In this document: positions 7,993 through 17,097 of the stretch, piece by piece
How the letters are laid out: each line of letters opens with the position of its first letter
Position numbering within the stretch: the first letter of the stretch is position 1
Source of the DNA: Bacillota bacterium
GTDB lineage: Bacteria; Bacillota; Clostridia; Lachnospirales; Lachnospiraceae
Assembly: GCA_023418475.1 (NCBI GenBank)
Contig: JAEZZO010000052.1
Span: forward strand, 62,001 to 126,000
Length of the DNA: 64,000 nucleotides
Reading direction: 5' to 3'
Position numbers and translations under genes: made by a program
The notes under the pieces: generated by a model
What the model saw: only the letters and a program-made list of their open reading frames with translations
What the model was told of the DNA's origin: nothing
Databases searched by the model: none

Positions 7993-9774
7993 ATGGTAAA
8001 TCAGTATGATTCGATGACCCTTGCTAATTTAAGGGAACTGGCAAAAGAAAAAGGCATTAAGAATATTACTACGTTTAAGAAAAACGAATTAATCACATTC
8101 TTAATGAAAACTGATTCTGAAGCTGCGCAGGCAGCGGAGAAAAAACCGGAAGCGGTACCTTTTATAGCTGCACCGGAGAAAGAAAAAACAGAAAGGAGAC
8201 ATAGGGTTGCTGATAAAGTGGATCAAAGCAACGTAATAAACACACCGGGCGCGGAAGCAAAGACAGAAATTGAAAAAACAGAAAGAAATTTCGCTGCTAA
8301 GAATGAAACGGTTCAGAACAACGCGGAGAGAAGACCGGCAGGTGAGCACACAAAGCCAGGAAGAATAACGCATGAAAATGCGGCAGAGCAAGTAAAAACA
8401 GAAAGAAAACCGGAAGCTGGTATGGCAGGTGAGCAGATAAGATTTGATAAAAGAACGATTTCTGAAGTTCCACAGGAACAGATGAAACAGGATTTAAGAG
8501 CAGCTACAGATGTTACAGGAGAGCAGTCGAAGCAGGAGATAAAGATAATGGAGGTTTCGTCAGAGCAGGTAAGAAATGAACAATTACCCTCTGCTGGAAA
8601 AGAAGAACGGAAAAATATGACACAGAATGAAATGGATCAGCTGGACAGCGGAGAAACGAAGGTTGGAATTCTGGAAGTTCTTCCGGACGGATACGGGTTT
8701 ATTCGCTGTGATAATTACTTACCGGGTGAAAATGATGTTTATGTATCCCCGGCACAGATTCGTCGGTTTAATTTGAAAACAGGAGATATCGTTGCCGGCA
8801 ATACAAGAATTCGCAGCCAGAATGAGAAATTCAGTGCTCTATTATACATTAAGTCAGTGAATGGCTTTCATCCGGGAGAAGCTCAGAAACGCAAGAGATT
8901 CGAAGACCTTACCCCTATTTTCCCGAATAACCGTATTCATTTAGAAACTCCTGGTAACTGTGTGGCTATGAGAATGGTTGATCTCATCTCACCGATTGGC
9001 AAAGGACAGAGAGGAATGATTGTATCTCAACCTAAGGCAGGTAAAACAACATTATTAAAACAAATCGCAAAGGCAGTAACAAGAAATCATCCGGATATGA
9101 AACTGATCATTTTGTTAATTGATGAGCGACCGGAGGAAGTAACGGATATAAAGGAATCAATCGAAGGCAAGAACGTTGAAGTTATTTATTCCACTTTTGA
9201 TGAGCTGCCGGAGAATCACAAAAGAGTATCCGAGATGGTAATTGAACGTGCAAAGCGGTTGGTAGAGCATAAACAGGATGTTGTTATTTTGCTTGACAGT
9301 ATCACAAGACTTGCCAGAGCTTATAACCTGACCGTACAACCCAGCGGAAGAACTTTATCAGGCGGTTTAGATCCGGCTGCGCTTCATATGCCTAAAAAAT
9401 TCTTTGGTGCAGCTAGAAATATGCGTGAGGGTGGCAGCCTTACAATTCTTGCTACCGCGTTGGTTGAGACAGGCAGTAGAATGGATGATGTTGTATTTGA
9501 AGAGTTTAAGGGTACCGGTAATATGGAACTGGTACTTGACAGAAGCCTTTCGGAAAAACGTATTTTCCCGGCAATTGATCTTCAAAGATCCAGCACAAGA
9601 AGAGACGATCTTCTGCTTTCACAACCAGAGATGGAGGCAACCTTCCTGATGAGAAAAGCGTTGGGCGGATTGAAATCTGATGAAGCACTGGAAAGAATTA
9701 TTGATATGTTCCTACGTACAAAATCCAATATAGAGTTTATAGAAACTATTAAAAAGACCAAGATTGTTTATTAG
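7993..9774 (+). CDS. rho: Transcription termination factor Rho with a long N-terminal insertion
   Basis: 593 residues against about 420 for E. coli Rho. Residues 1-40 are the Rho_N helix bundle (LANLRELAKEKGIKNIT). About 45-222 is a low-complexity, charged insertion rich in E, K, T, Q and A with recurring EQxK/TER strings and no predicted fold. The RNA-binding cold-shock-like domain follows (GILEVLPDGYGFIRCDNYLPGENDVYVS). The RecA-type ATPase has Walker A PKAGKTT (347-353), LIDERPEEVTD, LLDSITRLARAYN, and the Q/R loop region ARNMREGGSLTILATALVETGSRMDDV. A hexameric RNA helicase that ends transcription. It starts a conserved rho-rpmE-yqhQ-prmC-prfA block. Confidence 0.97.
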   Translation: MVNQYDSMTLANLRELAKEKGIKNITTFKKNELITFLMKTDSEAAQAAEKKPEAVPFIAAPEKEKTERRHRVADKVDQSNVINTPGAEAKTEIEKTERNFAAKNETVQNNAERRPAGEHTKPGRITHENAAEQVKTERKPEAGMAGEQIRFDKRTISEVPQEQMKQDLRAATDVTGEQSKQEIKIMEVSSEQVRNEQLPSAGKEERKNMTQNEMDQLDSGETKVGILEVLPDGYGFIRCDNYLPGENDVYVSPAQIRRFNLKTGDIVAGNTRIRSQNEKFSALLYIKSVNGFHPGEAQKRKRFEDLTPIFPNNRIHLETPGNCVAMRMVDLISPIGKGQRGMIVSQPKAGKTTLLKQIAKAVTRNHPDMKLIILLIDERPEEVTDIKESIEGKNVEVIYSTFDELPENHKRVSEMVIERAKRLVEHKQDVVILLDSITRLARAYNLTVQPSGRTLSGGLDPAALHMPKKFFGAARNMREGGSLTILATALVETGSRMDDVVFEEFKGTGNMELVLDRSLSEKRIFPAIDLQRSSTRRDDLLLSQPEMEATFLMRKALGGLKSDEALERIIDMFLRTKSNIEFIETIKKTKIVY

Positions 9775-10196
9775 GTTAAACTAATCGGGATCTGATAGTT
9801 GATAATATAAGTGATGAGTATAGAAAAGTCTGAATGATCGTAAGGATTATCGTAAGGATTATGTTAGTACTATTTATTATCAAGTGAGTATAATGATAGA
9901 ATTTATTATAGCAACTAGTGTAAGTAATCGGGCAGTGAAAGATATGAAACCATAATAATTGCCTGTTTTATATAATTTATATCACATCGTGAGGATGTGG
10001 AACCGCAGACATAGAATCAGAAGAACATCGCTGATTTATGTCTGCTTTTTTTAATACGAGTTCATCCTAATAAATAAGAGAAGGGCATCTTTGATGTTAA
10101 GGGATCAGTGGAATATGTAGTGATTAACTATACGATGTAAAATTATATGAAGGATGGAGATACAATAAAAATTGATTTTTGTTGAAACTTTTAGTA
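9775..10196 (+). other. Non-coding stretch after rho with a T-box-like motif and terminator
   Basis: No coding frame is seen. Near 9838-9862 the string ATCGTAAGGATT occurs twice in tandem. A CACATC/GATGTG hairpin (about 9983-9999) runs into TGGAACCGC (9998-10006), matching the T-box core TGGNACCGC. The 3' part of this motif is the 5' arm of the terminator at 10005-10052, which is the T-box layout. However, no tRNA-synthetase or amino-acid gene follows, so this may be a relic or chance. Confidence 0.3.
10005..10052 (+). terminator. Rho-independent terminator between rho and rpmE
   Basis: Perfect 9-bp stem GCAGACATA/TATGTCTGC followed by eight T. It could end the rho transcript or act as the terminator of a leader RNA. 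Confidence 0.8.
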
Positions 10197-10225
10197 TTGC
10201 AATGGACAACATCCTATGTTATAAT
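10197..10225 (+). promoter_or_regulatory. Promoter of rpmE
   Basis: TTGCAA (10197-10202), 17-base spacer, TATAAT (10220-10225). This leaves an AT-rich leader of about 80 bases before the rpmE ATG. Confidence 0.65.
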
Positions 10226-10314
10226 TATAAAGCTGTTTATTAGTTTGGAATTATTATAATATTCATTATTATATTATTCTATATAATACTATAAGGTAGT
10301 TAAGAGGTGAAAAT

Positions 10315-10524
10315 ATGAAAGACGGAATCCATCCCAAATATCATCAGGCTAAGGTTGTTTGCAACTGCGGTAACGAATTTGTAACAGGATCAACAAAGGA
10401 AGACATCCATGTTGAAGTCTGCTCCAAATGTCATTCATTCTATACAGGCCAGCAGAAGGCTGCCGCTGCACGTGGTGCAATCGATAAGTTCAATCGTAAG
10501 TATGGCTTAAACCAGAATAACTAA
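10315..10524 (+). CDS. rpmE: 50S ribosomal protein L31, zinc-binding type
   Basis: 69 residues. Begins MKDGIHPKYHQAKVVCNCGN; the four zinc ligands Cys16, Cys18, Cys36 and Cys39 (CxC...CxxC) are all present, so this is the C+ paralogue, whose zinc-free counterpart is normally induced under zinc starvation. GAGGTG lies 8 bases before the ATG. It has its own promoter and terminator, hence a likely monocistronic unit. Confidence 0.97.
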   Translation: MKDGIHPKYHQAKVVCNCGNEFVTGSTKEDIHVEVCSKCHSFYTGQQKAAAARGAIDKFNRKYGLNQNN

Positions 10525-10614
10525 TAGAGACGATCTATTACGATAATAAGCTTGATAAGGTGTCAGGTATGAATTAAAGTACCGGCATTAATTAAAAATG
10601 AAATGTTAAAAATT

Positions 10615-10646
10615 GGGTTGAGGTTTACTTCCTCAGCCTATTTTTA
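10615..10646 (+). terminator. Terminator after rpmE
   Basis: GGGTTGAGG pairs with CCTCAGCCT (two wobble pairs) around a TTTACTT loop, followed by A and five T. Confidence 0.75.
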
Positions 10647-10721
10647 AATAATTAAAAATTAATCGCGTAATTAAGTTACATTTTTCATAGATAATATATT
10701 CTGGAAAGGCAGGGTGATAAA

Positions 10722-12287
10722 ATGAAACCATCAGGTGTTGGCGGTATGGCTGTCATGGAAGGCGTTATGATGAAAAACAAAGATCAGTACGCCGTAGCAG
10801 TACGTAAGCCAGATAATGAAATTGCAGTGGAAGTAAATTCACACAAAGATTTTTCTGATAAGGTAAAATTGTTTAAGCTACCGATCTTTCGTGGTATGCT
10901 GGCCTTTGTTGATTCGATGGTAGTAGGGGTTAAGGTACTGAATTATTCTGCCAGCTTTTTCGAAGAAGAAGAGGAGCCCCGGAAGAAAAATGTAAAAACG
11001 AATAACAAAGCAAAAGCAGAGGCAGATGATTTTGAGATAGAAGAAGTTTCGGTTACACAGAAAAAAGAAAGTTCTATTAGTATTAAAAAGAAAGATATCG
11101 ATAAAAATGAAGATAAAAGCAGCGGCAGCGGTACATTTTTGATGGTGATCGCAGTACTGCTTTCTATTGTAATTTCTGTTGCATTGTTTATGGTTTTACC
11201 GGTTGTTTTAACAAATTTACTATCTAAAGTGGTAACCAGTACAATTCTTATGAACTTGATTGAGGGACTGGTACGTTTAGTGATTTTTATCGGATATGTG
11301 ATTTTGGCAGCTAAAATGCCGGAAATAAAGAGAGTTTTTATGTACCACGGAGCGGAGCATAAAACGATTAACTGCCTAGAGCATGGCTGTGAACTTACTG
11401 TGGAAAATGTAAAAAAGCATTCAAAACAGCACAAGCGATGTGGTACAAGCTTTATGTTGCTGGTTATTTTGATCAGTTTAGTGTTTTTTATGGTAATTCC
11501 TTCGGGCAACCTGAGCTGGAGATTATTATCCAGAGTTTTGCTGGTGCCTTTTATTGCAGGTGTTTCCTATGAATTTATCCGTTTGGCAGGCAAAACTGAG
11601 AATAAAGCTGTATCGGTACTTAGCCAGCCGGGATTATGGATGCAGGGACTTACAACGAAAGAACCGGATGATACAATGATTGAGGTCGCTATTGCATCTG
11701 TTGATGCGGTTTTTGATTGGAGAACATTTTTGGACAGTTCATCAAAACGCATTGTATCAGGGAAGAAAGAAACAGATAAAAAGTTTCAAAATATAAAAAA
11801 GGAAAATGAGAGAAAAAAGATTTCCGATGCAAAGCAGAAAAGTGAAACAGATAAGCCGGATTTGCCTAAGAAACAAGAAAGTATAAAATTACAAGCGTCT
11901 TCTGTACAGAGGAAAGATACGGAACAAGATTCTGAATCGAAACTAAGTACTGCAGCAAAACAGAGTACTGCAGCAAAACAGAGCACTGTAACGAAGCAGA
12001 ATGCTGCAAGGAGCAAGGGGGCAGCTATGACACAGGATGCTTCAGTAAAGCAGGATTTTACAGTAAAGCAGGAAAGTACTTCAAAAATAGCCAATACTTC
12101 TACTGCTGCAAAACAGAGGAATGCTGTTAAAAATAATGATGAAATGAAAAATATTAACCCGGATAAATCCAAGAATGTTGTTCAAAGTAAAATATCCAGG
12201 CTGGAAGAAGAGGATGACGAGATCTTAAGGGCACTGGATAAATTCTTTGATGAAAAACAGGAGGATAGAACCGCAGAAAGCAGATAA
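10722..12287 (+). CDS. DUF1385 (YqhQ-like) membrane protein with a long disordered tail
   Basis: 521 residues. The family core is residues 1-80 (GGMAVMEGVMMKN start, GMLAFVDSM) and about 130-345, with TM segments around 140-165, 180-200, 245-265 and 265-290 and the conserved MYHGAEHKTINCLEHG and KRCGTSF segments. A charged insert (about 85-130) and a 175-residue hydrophilic C-terminal tail rich in K, Q, S, T and A (STAAKQ tandem copies) are additions to the core. Function is unknown. The gene precedes prmC-prfA here as in many Clostridia; 14 bases separate it from the next gene. Confidence 0.85.
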   Translation: MKPSGVGGMAVMEGVMMKNKDQYAVAVRKPDNEIAVEVNSHKDFSDKVKLFKLPIFRGMLAFVDSMVVGVKVLNYSASFFEEEEEPRKKNVKTNNKAKAEADDFEIEEVSVTQKKESSISIKKKDIDKNEDKSSGSGTFLMVIAVLLSIVISVALFMVLPVVLTNLLSKVVTSTILMNLIEGLVRLVIFIGYVILAAKMPEIKRVFMYHGAEHKTINCLEHGCELTVENVKKHSKQHKRCGTSFMLLVILISLVFFMVIPSGNLSWRLLSRVLLVPFIAGVSYEFIRLAGKTENKAVSVLSQPGLWMQGLTTKEPDDTMIEVAIASVDAVFDWRTFLDSSSKRIVSGKKETDKKFQNIKKENERKKISDAKQKSETDKPDLPKKQESIKLQASSVQRKDTEQDSESKLSTAAKQSTAAKQSTVTKQNAARSKGAAMTQDASVKQDFTVKQESTSKIANTSTAAKQRNAVKNNDEMKNINPDKSKNVVQSKISRLEEEDDEILRALDKFFDEKQEDRTAESR

Positions 12288-12304
12288 GGCGGCGAGATAG
12301 TTTG

Positions 12305-13135
12305 ATGTTTACTTATAAAGAATTACTGCAAACAGCCCGAATACAGCTAAAGGAACAGAACATAGCCGAGGCCGATCTGGATGCCTGGTATTTACTGTCC
12401 CATGTATGCTCGATCAGCAGAATGGATTATTTATTAAAAGAGTCAAATATAGTTCCGGAAGCGGATTGTCTCTATTTTATGAATTTAATTAAAAGGAGAG
12501 CAAAGCATATTCCGTTGCAGTACATTACAGGCAGTCAGGAATTTATGGGACTTGAATTCAAGGTTTCGCCGGATGTTCTGATACCCAGGCAGGATACGGA
12601 AGTGCTGACAGAAGAAGTGTTAAAATGCTGTAAGGGTAAAACAGTCCTGGATATGTGCACCGGGTCAGGTTGCATTATTATCAGTATTGCAAAGCTGGGT
12701 GAGCCTTTGAAAGCAGCGGGAGCGGATATTTCAGAAGAGGCTTTAAAAATTGCCGCGCAAAATGCGGTAATTCATGGTGTAGATATAGATTTTATAGTGA
12801 GTGACTTGTTTGAACAGGTGACGGGAAGCTATGATATTATTGTATCAAACCCGCCTTATATCAGGACGGGACAGATTAATGAGCTGATGCCGGAGGTAAA
12901 GAATTATGAACCATTTATAGCGCTTGATGGAAAAGAAGATGGCCTGCATTTTTACCGCTGTGTAATTGCAGCCTTGAAGGCGCATCTTAACAGCAAAGGA
13001 AGCATATTATTTGAAATAGGATATGACCAAGGAGAAGCCGTAAGGGAGCTGCTGCATAGAGCTGATTTTACGGATATCGTGATAAAGAAGGATTTAAGTG
13101 GTCTTGACAGAGTTGTGAGAGCTGTTAAGCCATAA
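12305..13135 (+). CDS. prmC: Release factor glutamine methyltransferase PrmC
   Basis: 276 residues from ATG 12305 (an adjacent in-frame TTG at 12302 is less likely). N-terminal helical release-factor-binding domain, then a SAM-dependent methyltransferase fold with motif I VLDMCTGSGCI and the catalytic NPPY at residues 182-185. It methylates the GGQ glutamine of release factors; its substrate RF1 is encoded 21 bases downstream, a typical pairing. Confidence 0.96.
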   Translation: MFTYKELLQTARIQLKEQNIAEADLDAWYLLSHVCSISRMDYLLKESNIVPEADCLYFMNLIKRRAKHIPLQYITGSQEFMGLEFKVSPDVLIPRQDTEVLTEEVLKCCKGKTVLDMCTGSGCIIISIAKLGEPLKAAGADISEEALKIAAQNAVIHGVDIDFIVSDLFEQVTGSYDIIVSNPPYIRTGQINELMPEVKNYEPFIALDGKEDGLHFYRCVIAALKAHLNSKGSILFEIGYDQGEAVRELLHRADFTDIVIKKDLSGLDRVVRAVKP

Positions 13136-13156
13136 TGATATGGAGGAATTATAGTT

Positions 13157-14233
13157 ATGTTTGATAAATTGGAGGATATCCTTAGGCGCTATGAGGAATT
13201 GGAAGAGGAAATGATGAATCCTGATCTTATGAATGATCAGGCCAGATACCGGAAATTCATGAAGGAACATGCTGACCTAACGGATATTGTAGCAAAATAT
13301 AAAGAATATAAAGCTGCACAAAATGCCATTGAAGATAGCCTTGCCTTACTTGAAGAAGAAAGTGATGAGGAAATTCGTGAGATGGCGAAGGAAGAGCTTA
13401 GTGATTGCAAACAGCAGATCGTGAAGATTGAAGAGGAACTTAAGATTTTACTTCTTCCGAAGGACCCTAACGATGAGAAAAATGTTATCGTTGAAATCCG
13501 CGGCGGTGCAGGCGGTGATGAAGCTGCTCTGTTTGCTGCAGAATTGTATCGTATGTATGTTATGTATGCAGAACGTAATCATTGGAAAATTGATATGATG
13601 AACTTGAATGAGAACGGAATTGGAGGCTTTAAGGAAGTAATCTTTATGATTAACGGAAAGGGAGCTTATTCCAAATTAAAGTATGAAAGCGGAGTTCACC
13701 GTGTACAGCGTGTACCGGTAACTGAATCTGGCGGAAGAATTCATACTTCAACAGCTACCGTTGCGATTATGCCGGAAGCTGAGGAAGTAGATGTTGAACT
13801 AGATATGAATGACTGTAAATTTGATGTATTCCGCTCCTCCGGTAACGGCGGACAGTGTGTCAACACAACAGATTCCGCGGTACGACTCACCCATATCCCG
13901 ACCGGAATCGTAATCTCCTGTCAGGATGAAAAATCTCAGCTGAAGAATAAAGATAAAGCAATCAGAGTTCTTCGCTCCAAGCTTTATGAATTAGAGATGG
14001 AGAAGGCCCAAAACGCAGAAGCGGAGGCTCGCAGAAGCCAGGTTGGTACGGGGGACCGTTCCGAGAAGATCAGGACGTACAACTTTCCGCAGGGGCGTGT
14101 AACCGATCACCGCATTAAGCTTACGATGTATCAGATTGATGATGTGATGAACGGAGATCTCGATGAGTTTATAAACAGCTTGATCGCAGCCGACCAAGCT
14201 ATACGCTTAAGCAAGTTAAATGAAGAAATGTAA
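13157..14233 (+). CDS. prfA: Peptide chain release factor 1
   Basis: 358 residues. The GGQ motif is G231-G232-Q233 in SSGNGGQCVNTTDSAV. The anticodon-like tripeptide is in RVPVTESGGRIHTS (P-V-T, class RF1, reading UAA/UAG). The following C-terminal stretch ARRSQVGTGDRSEKIRTYN is diagnostic. It is co-oriented with the methyltransferase that modifies Q233. The final gene of this block; a strong terminator follows. Confidence 0.97.
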   Translation: MFDKLEDILRRYEELEEEMMNPDLMNDQARYRKFMKEHADLTDIVAKYKEYKAAQNAIEDSLALLEEESDEEIREMAKEELSDCKQQIVKIEEELKILLLPKDPNDEKNVIVEIRGGAGGDEAALFAAELYRMYVMYAERNHWKIDMMNLNENGIGGFKEVIFMINGKGAYSKLKYESGVHRVQRVPVTESGGRIHTSTATVAIMPEAEEVDVELDMNDCKFDVFRSSGNGGQCVNTTDSAVRLTHIPTGIVISCQDEKSQLKNKDKAIRVLRSKLYELEMEKAQNAEAEARRSQVGTGDRSEKIRTYNFPQGRVTDHRIKLTMYQIDDVMNGDLDEFINSLIAADQAIRLSKLNEEM

Positions 14234-14248
14234 ATTATTATATATATG

Positions 14249-14310
14249 AAATACTCCTCCTTAGTAGACAGTGAAAACAAAAACTACCTACGATAGGAGG
14301 AGTATTTTTT
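14249..14310. terminator. Bidirectional terminator between convergent prfA and the regulator gene
   Basis: 13-bp perfect stem AAATACTCCTCCT/AGGAGGAGTATTT, with T-rich flank on the plus side. It lies between convergent genes. Confidence 0.8.
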
Positions 14311-14327
14311 ACTATTGTGCTTTCGTT

Positions 14328-14966
14328 TTATTTCCGACTTAGATATCGGTAAACTGTAGGTTCTGAAATATCAAGCTGCAGTGCAATTTCAGCTATAGCA
14401 CCCTTCATGGTAAGCACACCCTGCTCATTTAACGTATGGACAATATTAACCTTTTCCTGACGGGACATGCGTTGAGGGGAAACACCTGCTTTTTCCACAG
14501 CCTGCGTTACAAGTGTAGATAACATTTCCTCCACAGGATTATTCAGATGCTCCTGAATGTCACTTCTGCCTTCCGAGAGATTATACTGCTGTTTTAAACT
14601 TGTCAAAGCCATATCCAGATCATGAATAGCAGTTATGTTCCTATTAACACAGAGCAAGCCAATTAGTCTGTGTTCGTTCTTGATAAAAAATGTATTGGAA
14701 ATAAATTTTTTACTCTTACTGACACCATGATAATTCGTTAGAAAATCCTGTGTCATATAAAGCTGATCATGGTAGATCTGGGTAGCGAGATCGGTCATTG
14801 GTGAACCGATGGTCCGCCCGGAATGATATCCGTTGGCAATTGCTATAACAGTACCTTCCTCCAGCTTTGATACATCATGCAGTAATACTTCACACCCCGG
14901 GCCGCATAAGCTGGATAAAAATGATACCATGGGTTTATACATTTCTAAAATTTCTCGATCTGTCAT
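14328..14966 (-). CDS. DauR/YheO-type transcriptional regulator (PAS-like sensor plus HTH)
   Basis: 212 residues. The first ~120 residues match the YheO-like PAS domain pattern (CGPGCEVLLHDVSK, GYHSGRTIGSPMTD, NTFFIKNEHRLIGLLCVN). The C-terminal ~60 residues are a helix-turn-helix (RQEKVNIVHTLNEQGVLTMKGAI, LQLDISEPTVYRYLSR), as in DauR, a repressor of D-arginine catabolism. It is divergent from ridA; both promoters sit in the 210-base gap, next to a perfect inverted repeat. A ligand-responsive regulator of the ridA-permease-lyase operon is the natural inference. The ligand is unknown. Confidence 0.85.
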   Translation of the reverse strand: MTDREILEMYKPMVSFLSSLCGPGCEVLLHDVSKLEEGTVIAIANGYHSGRTIGSPMTDLATQIYHDQLYMTQDFLTNYHGVSKSKKFISNTFFIKNEHRLIGLLCVNRNITAIHDLDMALTSLKQQYNLSEGRSDIQEHLNNPVEEMLSTLVTQAVEKAGVSPQRMSRQEKVNIVHTLNEQGVLTMKGAIAEIALQLDISEPTVYRYLSRK

Positions 14967-14990
14967 TGTTTATTTCCTTTCTTTCACATT

Positions 14991-15018
14991 ATTATATCAT
15001 TTTTCTTACAGTAAGCAA
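14991..15018 (-). promoter_or_regulatory. Promoter of the DauR/YheO-type regulator
   Basis: On the minus strand: TTGCTT (15018-15013), 16-base spacer, TATAAT (14996-14991), 25 bases before the start codon. Confidence 0.5.
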
Positions 15019-15066
15019 CGAAAAAATATAAAAATGTATAAATTTTTTATCAATGTAATAAAAATG

Positions 15067-15095
15067 TTGTACAATGTAGAATAATGTGGTATGAT
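15067..15095 (+). promoter_or_regulatory. Promoter of the ridA operon
   Basis: TTGTAC (15067-15072), 17-base spacer, TATGAT (15090-15095). The inverted repeat at 15106-15134 begins 10 bases after the -10 box, where a bound repressor would block transcription initiation. Confidence 0.6.
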
Positions 15096-15105
15096 AAAAA
15101 TACAA

Positions 15106-15134
15106 TCAAACAGATAATAATTCTATCTGTTTGA
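15106..15134. promoter_or_regulatory. Operator candidate: perfect 11-bp inverted repeat
   Basis: TCAAACAGATA, 7-base spacer, TATCTGTTTGA. It spans the expected transcription start of the ridA operon and lies between the divergent regulator and its presumed targets. The same dyad could also fold in RNA, but no T run follows, so it is not a terminator. Confidence 0.65.
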
Positions 15135-15176
15135 CAAAGGGAAGTAATAAAAATAAAGCTAGAGAGGATGGTATTA

Positions 15177-15557
15177 TTGCAAAAAGAAGTACTTAACACA
15201 ACGAATGCACCTTCCGCTATAGGTCCTTATTCACAGGCAATCCAGGCGGGTAACACCATTTATGTATCAGGGCAGCTACCCATTGATCCTGCTACCGGTA
15301 CCTTTGCAGGAGAAGATATTACTGCACAGACCAAGCAGTCATTGGAGAATGTCCGTGCAATTCTTGCATCAGCCGGAGCTGACATGGATAATGTGGTAAA
15401 AACTACAGTTCTATTGAAGGACATCAAAGAATTTGGCGCGATGAATGAGGTATATTCTGAATATTTTACTGGGACATGCCCGGCCCGTGCTGCCTATGAG
15501 GTCGCTAACCTGCCAATGAATGCAAGAGTTGAAATCGAAGCGGTGGCGGTATTATAA
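15177..15557 (+). CDS. ridA: RidA family 2-iminobutanoate/2-iminopropanoate deaminase
   Basis: 126 residues from TTG 15177, chosen because AGAGAGGATGG lies at proper distance, while the in-frame ATG at 15168 is part of that SD. The family marks NAPSAIGPYSQAIQAGN, YVSGQLPIDP and the C-terminal CPARAAYEVANLPMNARVEIEAVAV with the substrate-binding Arg are present. RidA hydrolyses reactive enamines/imines such as 2-aminoacrylate released by PLP enzymes. Here a PLP C-S lyase of the type that makes 2-aminoacrylate is two genes downstream. Confidence 0.95.
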   Translation: MQKEVLNTTNAPSAIGPYSQAIQAGNTIYVSGQLPIDPATGTFAGEDITAQTKQSLENVRAILASAGADMDNVVKTTVLLKDIKEFGAMNEVYSEYFTGTCPARAAYEVANLPMNARVEIEAVAVL

Positions 15558-15643
15558 CCGGGGCGCTATCTAGCCTAGATAGTAATGATCATTAAATTTT
15601 AATGGAACGTATTGGGGAATACACATCAAGGTGGAGGTATAAT

Positions 15644-17017
15644 ATGGAAGAACATGGCAAAAAGCTTAATATGTTAAATATTATTGGTCTCGGTTTGGGC
15701 GGGGCTATAGGTTCCGGAATATTTGTTTTATTGGGATTTGGTATTGCTTTTACGGGAAGATCCATTGTTCTGGTATGTGTCGGTGGATGTTTGTTTATGC
15801 TTTTAGCTTATATGTATAATGTAATAATGGGTGCTATGTTTGTATTCAAGGGTGGAGATTACAGCCAAAAGGCACTTCTGTTTAATCCTACGATGACAGG
15901 CTTTTCGGCAACCATGTCGCTGGTTAATACGATGGCAATGTCAAGCTATGCACTTGGAATAGTCGGCTATATTGCAGCAATATTTCCGGGAGTTGAGCCT
16001 TATACGAGGCCGGTTGCTGTTCTTATCATGACGCTGTTCTTTGCAAGTACTCTTCGCGGTTCACGTTTTGTTACTCTATTAGAAAATGCAATGACGATTG
16101 TTCTGATTGGTGCCATTGCAATCTTTGTAATCTTTGGATTGCCGCAGGTTCAACCAGGCTATTTTTCCAATGCGGACGGAGGCTTTTTCCATGGAGGCTT
16201 TGGAGGCTTCATTAGTGCTATAGCAATTATGGGATGGGCTTGTCAGGGTACAACGATGGCTCCAGTATCCATGGTTGCAGTTACGAATAAACCGAAAAAG
16301 ACTATTCCGGTTGCTATTCTCTGGATTACGCTGGCACTCGCAGTAATATATGGAGCAATGAGTATTGTAGCTGCTGGTGTACTGCCTTATGATAAGGTTG
16401 CGGGTGTTAATTTAGGTGCAACTGCCAAGGCAATTTTCCCTTATAGCATTTATGTTGTATTTATTTTGGGTGGTGGTGTATTTGCAATTGCAACAAGTTT
16501 ATTGGGTGGTATAGCAATGTTCCGTTATCCGCTGATGAAAATTGCAGAAGATGGATGGCTTCCTCCGGTATTTACAAAAACTACGAAGAGTGGCTTCCCG
16601 TGGGTAATTCAGCTCACATTTTATATCCTTAGCGTATTACCGATTATCCTTGGCTTCAGTCTTGATTCCATAATATCACTTGTTATGATTCCAGCCATGC
16701 TGATGAATGTATATTTGAATATAGCTTGTATCACATTACCTAAAAAATATCCGGACCAGTGGAAAAAAAGTGCACTGCGTATGCCTATTCCGTTGTATAA
16801 TATTGTTTGTGTCGCTTCCGCCGGTTGTGCAGGAGTTGTAGCTTATAATTTATTTAAAAATCTAAAAGGTAATGATATTATCGTTTCTCTTGCAATTTTA
16901 GTTATATGCGTCGGTTTCTCAATGTTTCGTATCAAAACAGGAGCAGTTAGTAAAGAGAGCCTGGAGGAGAATAAGAAGGCTATTATTGCGCAGGCACTTG
17001 CAGATGACGATATGTAA
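15644..17017 (+). CDS. APC-superfamily amino acid permease
   Basis: 457 residues from ATG 15644 (GGTGGAGG upstream; an upstream in-frame ATG at 15602 lacks an SD). About 12 hydrophobic segments. The first helix carries the APC glycine motif NIIGLGLGGAIGSGIFVLLG. Substrate cannot be read from sequence, but its place between ridA and a C-S lyase suggests a sulfur amino acid or related amino acid. Confidence 0.88.
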   Translation: MEEHGKKLNMLNIIGLGLGGAIGSGIFVLLGFGIAFTGRSIVLVCVGGCLFMLLAYMYNVIMGAMFVFKGGDYSQKALLFNPTMTGFSATMSLVNTMAMSSYALGIVGYIAAIFPGVEPYTRPVAVLIMTLFFASTLRGSRFVTLLENAMTIVLIGAIAIFVIFGLPQVQPGYFSNADGGFFHGGFGGFISAIAIMGWACQGTTMAPVSMVAVTNKPKKTIPVAILWITLALAVIYGAMSIVAAGVLPYDKVAGVNLGATAKAIFPYSIYVVFILGGGVFAIATSLLGGIAMFRYPLMKIAEDGWLPPVFTKTTKSGFPWVIQLTFYILSVLPIILGFSLDSIISLVMIPAMLMNVYLNIACITLPKKYPDQWKKSALRMPIPLYNIVCVASAGCAGVVAYNLFKNLKGNDIIVSLAILVICVGFSMFRIKTGAVSKESLEENKKAIIAQALADDDM

Positions 17018-17097
17018 TAACATAAATATTTGTAGAATGTCAGCTGTTTTAAATGGTTTTATAGATTAAAACGGATTATGAAAGGGAGGATACTACT

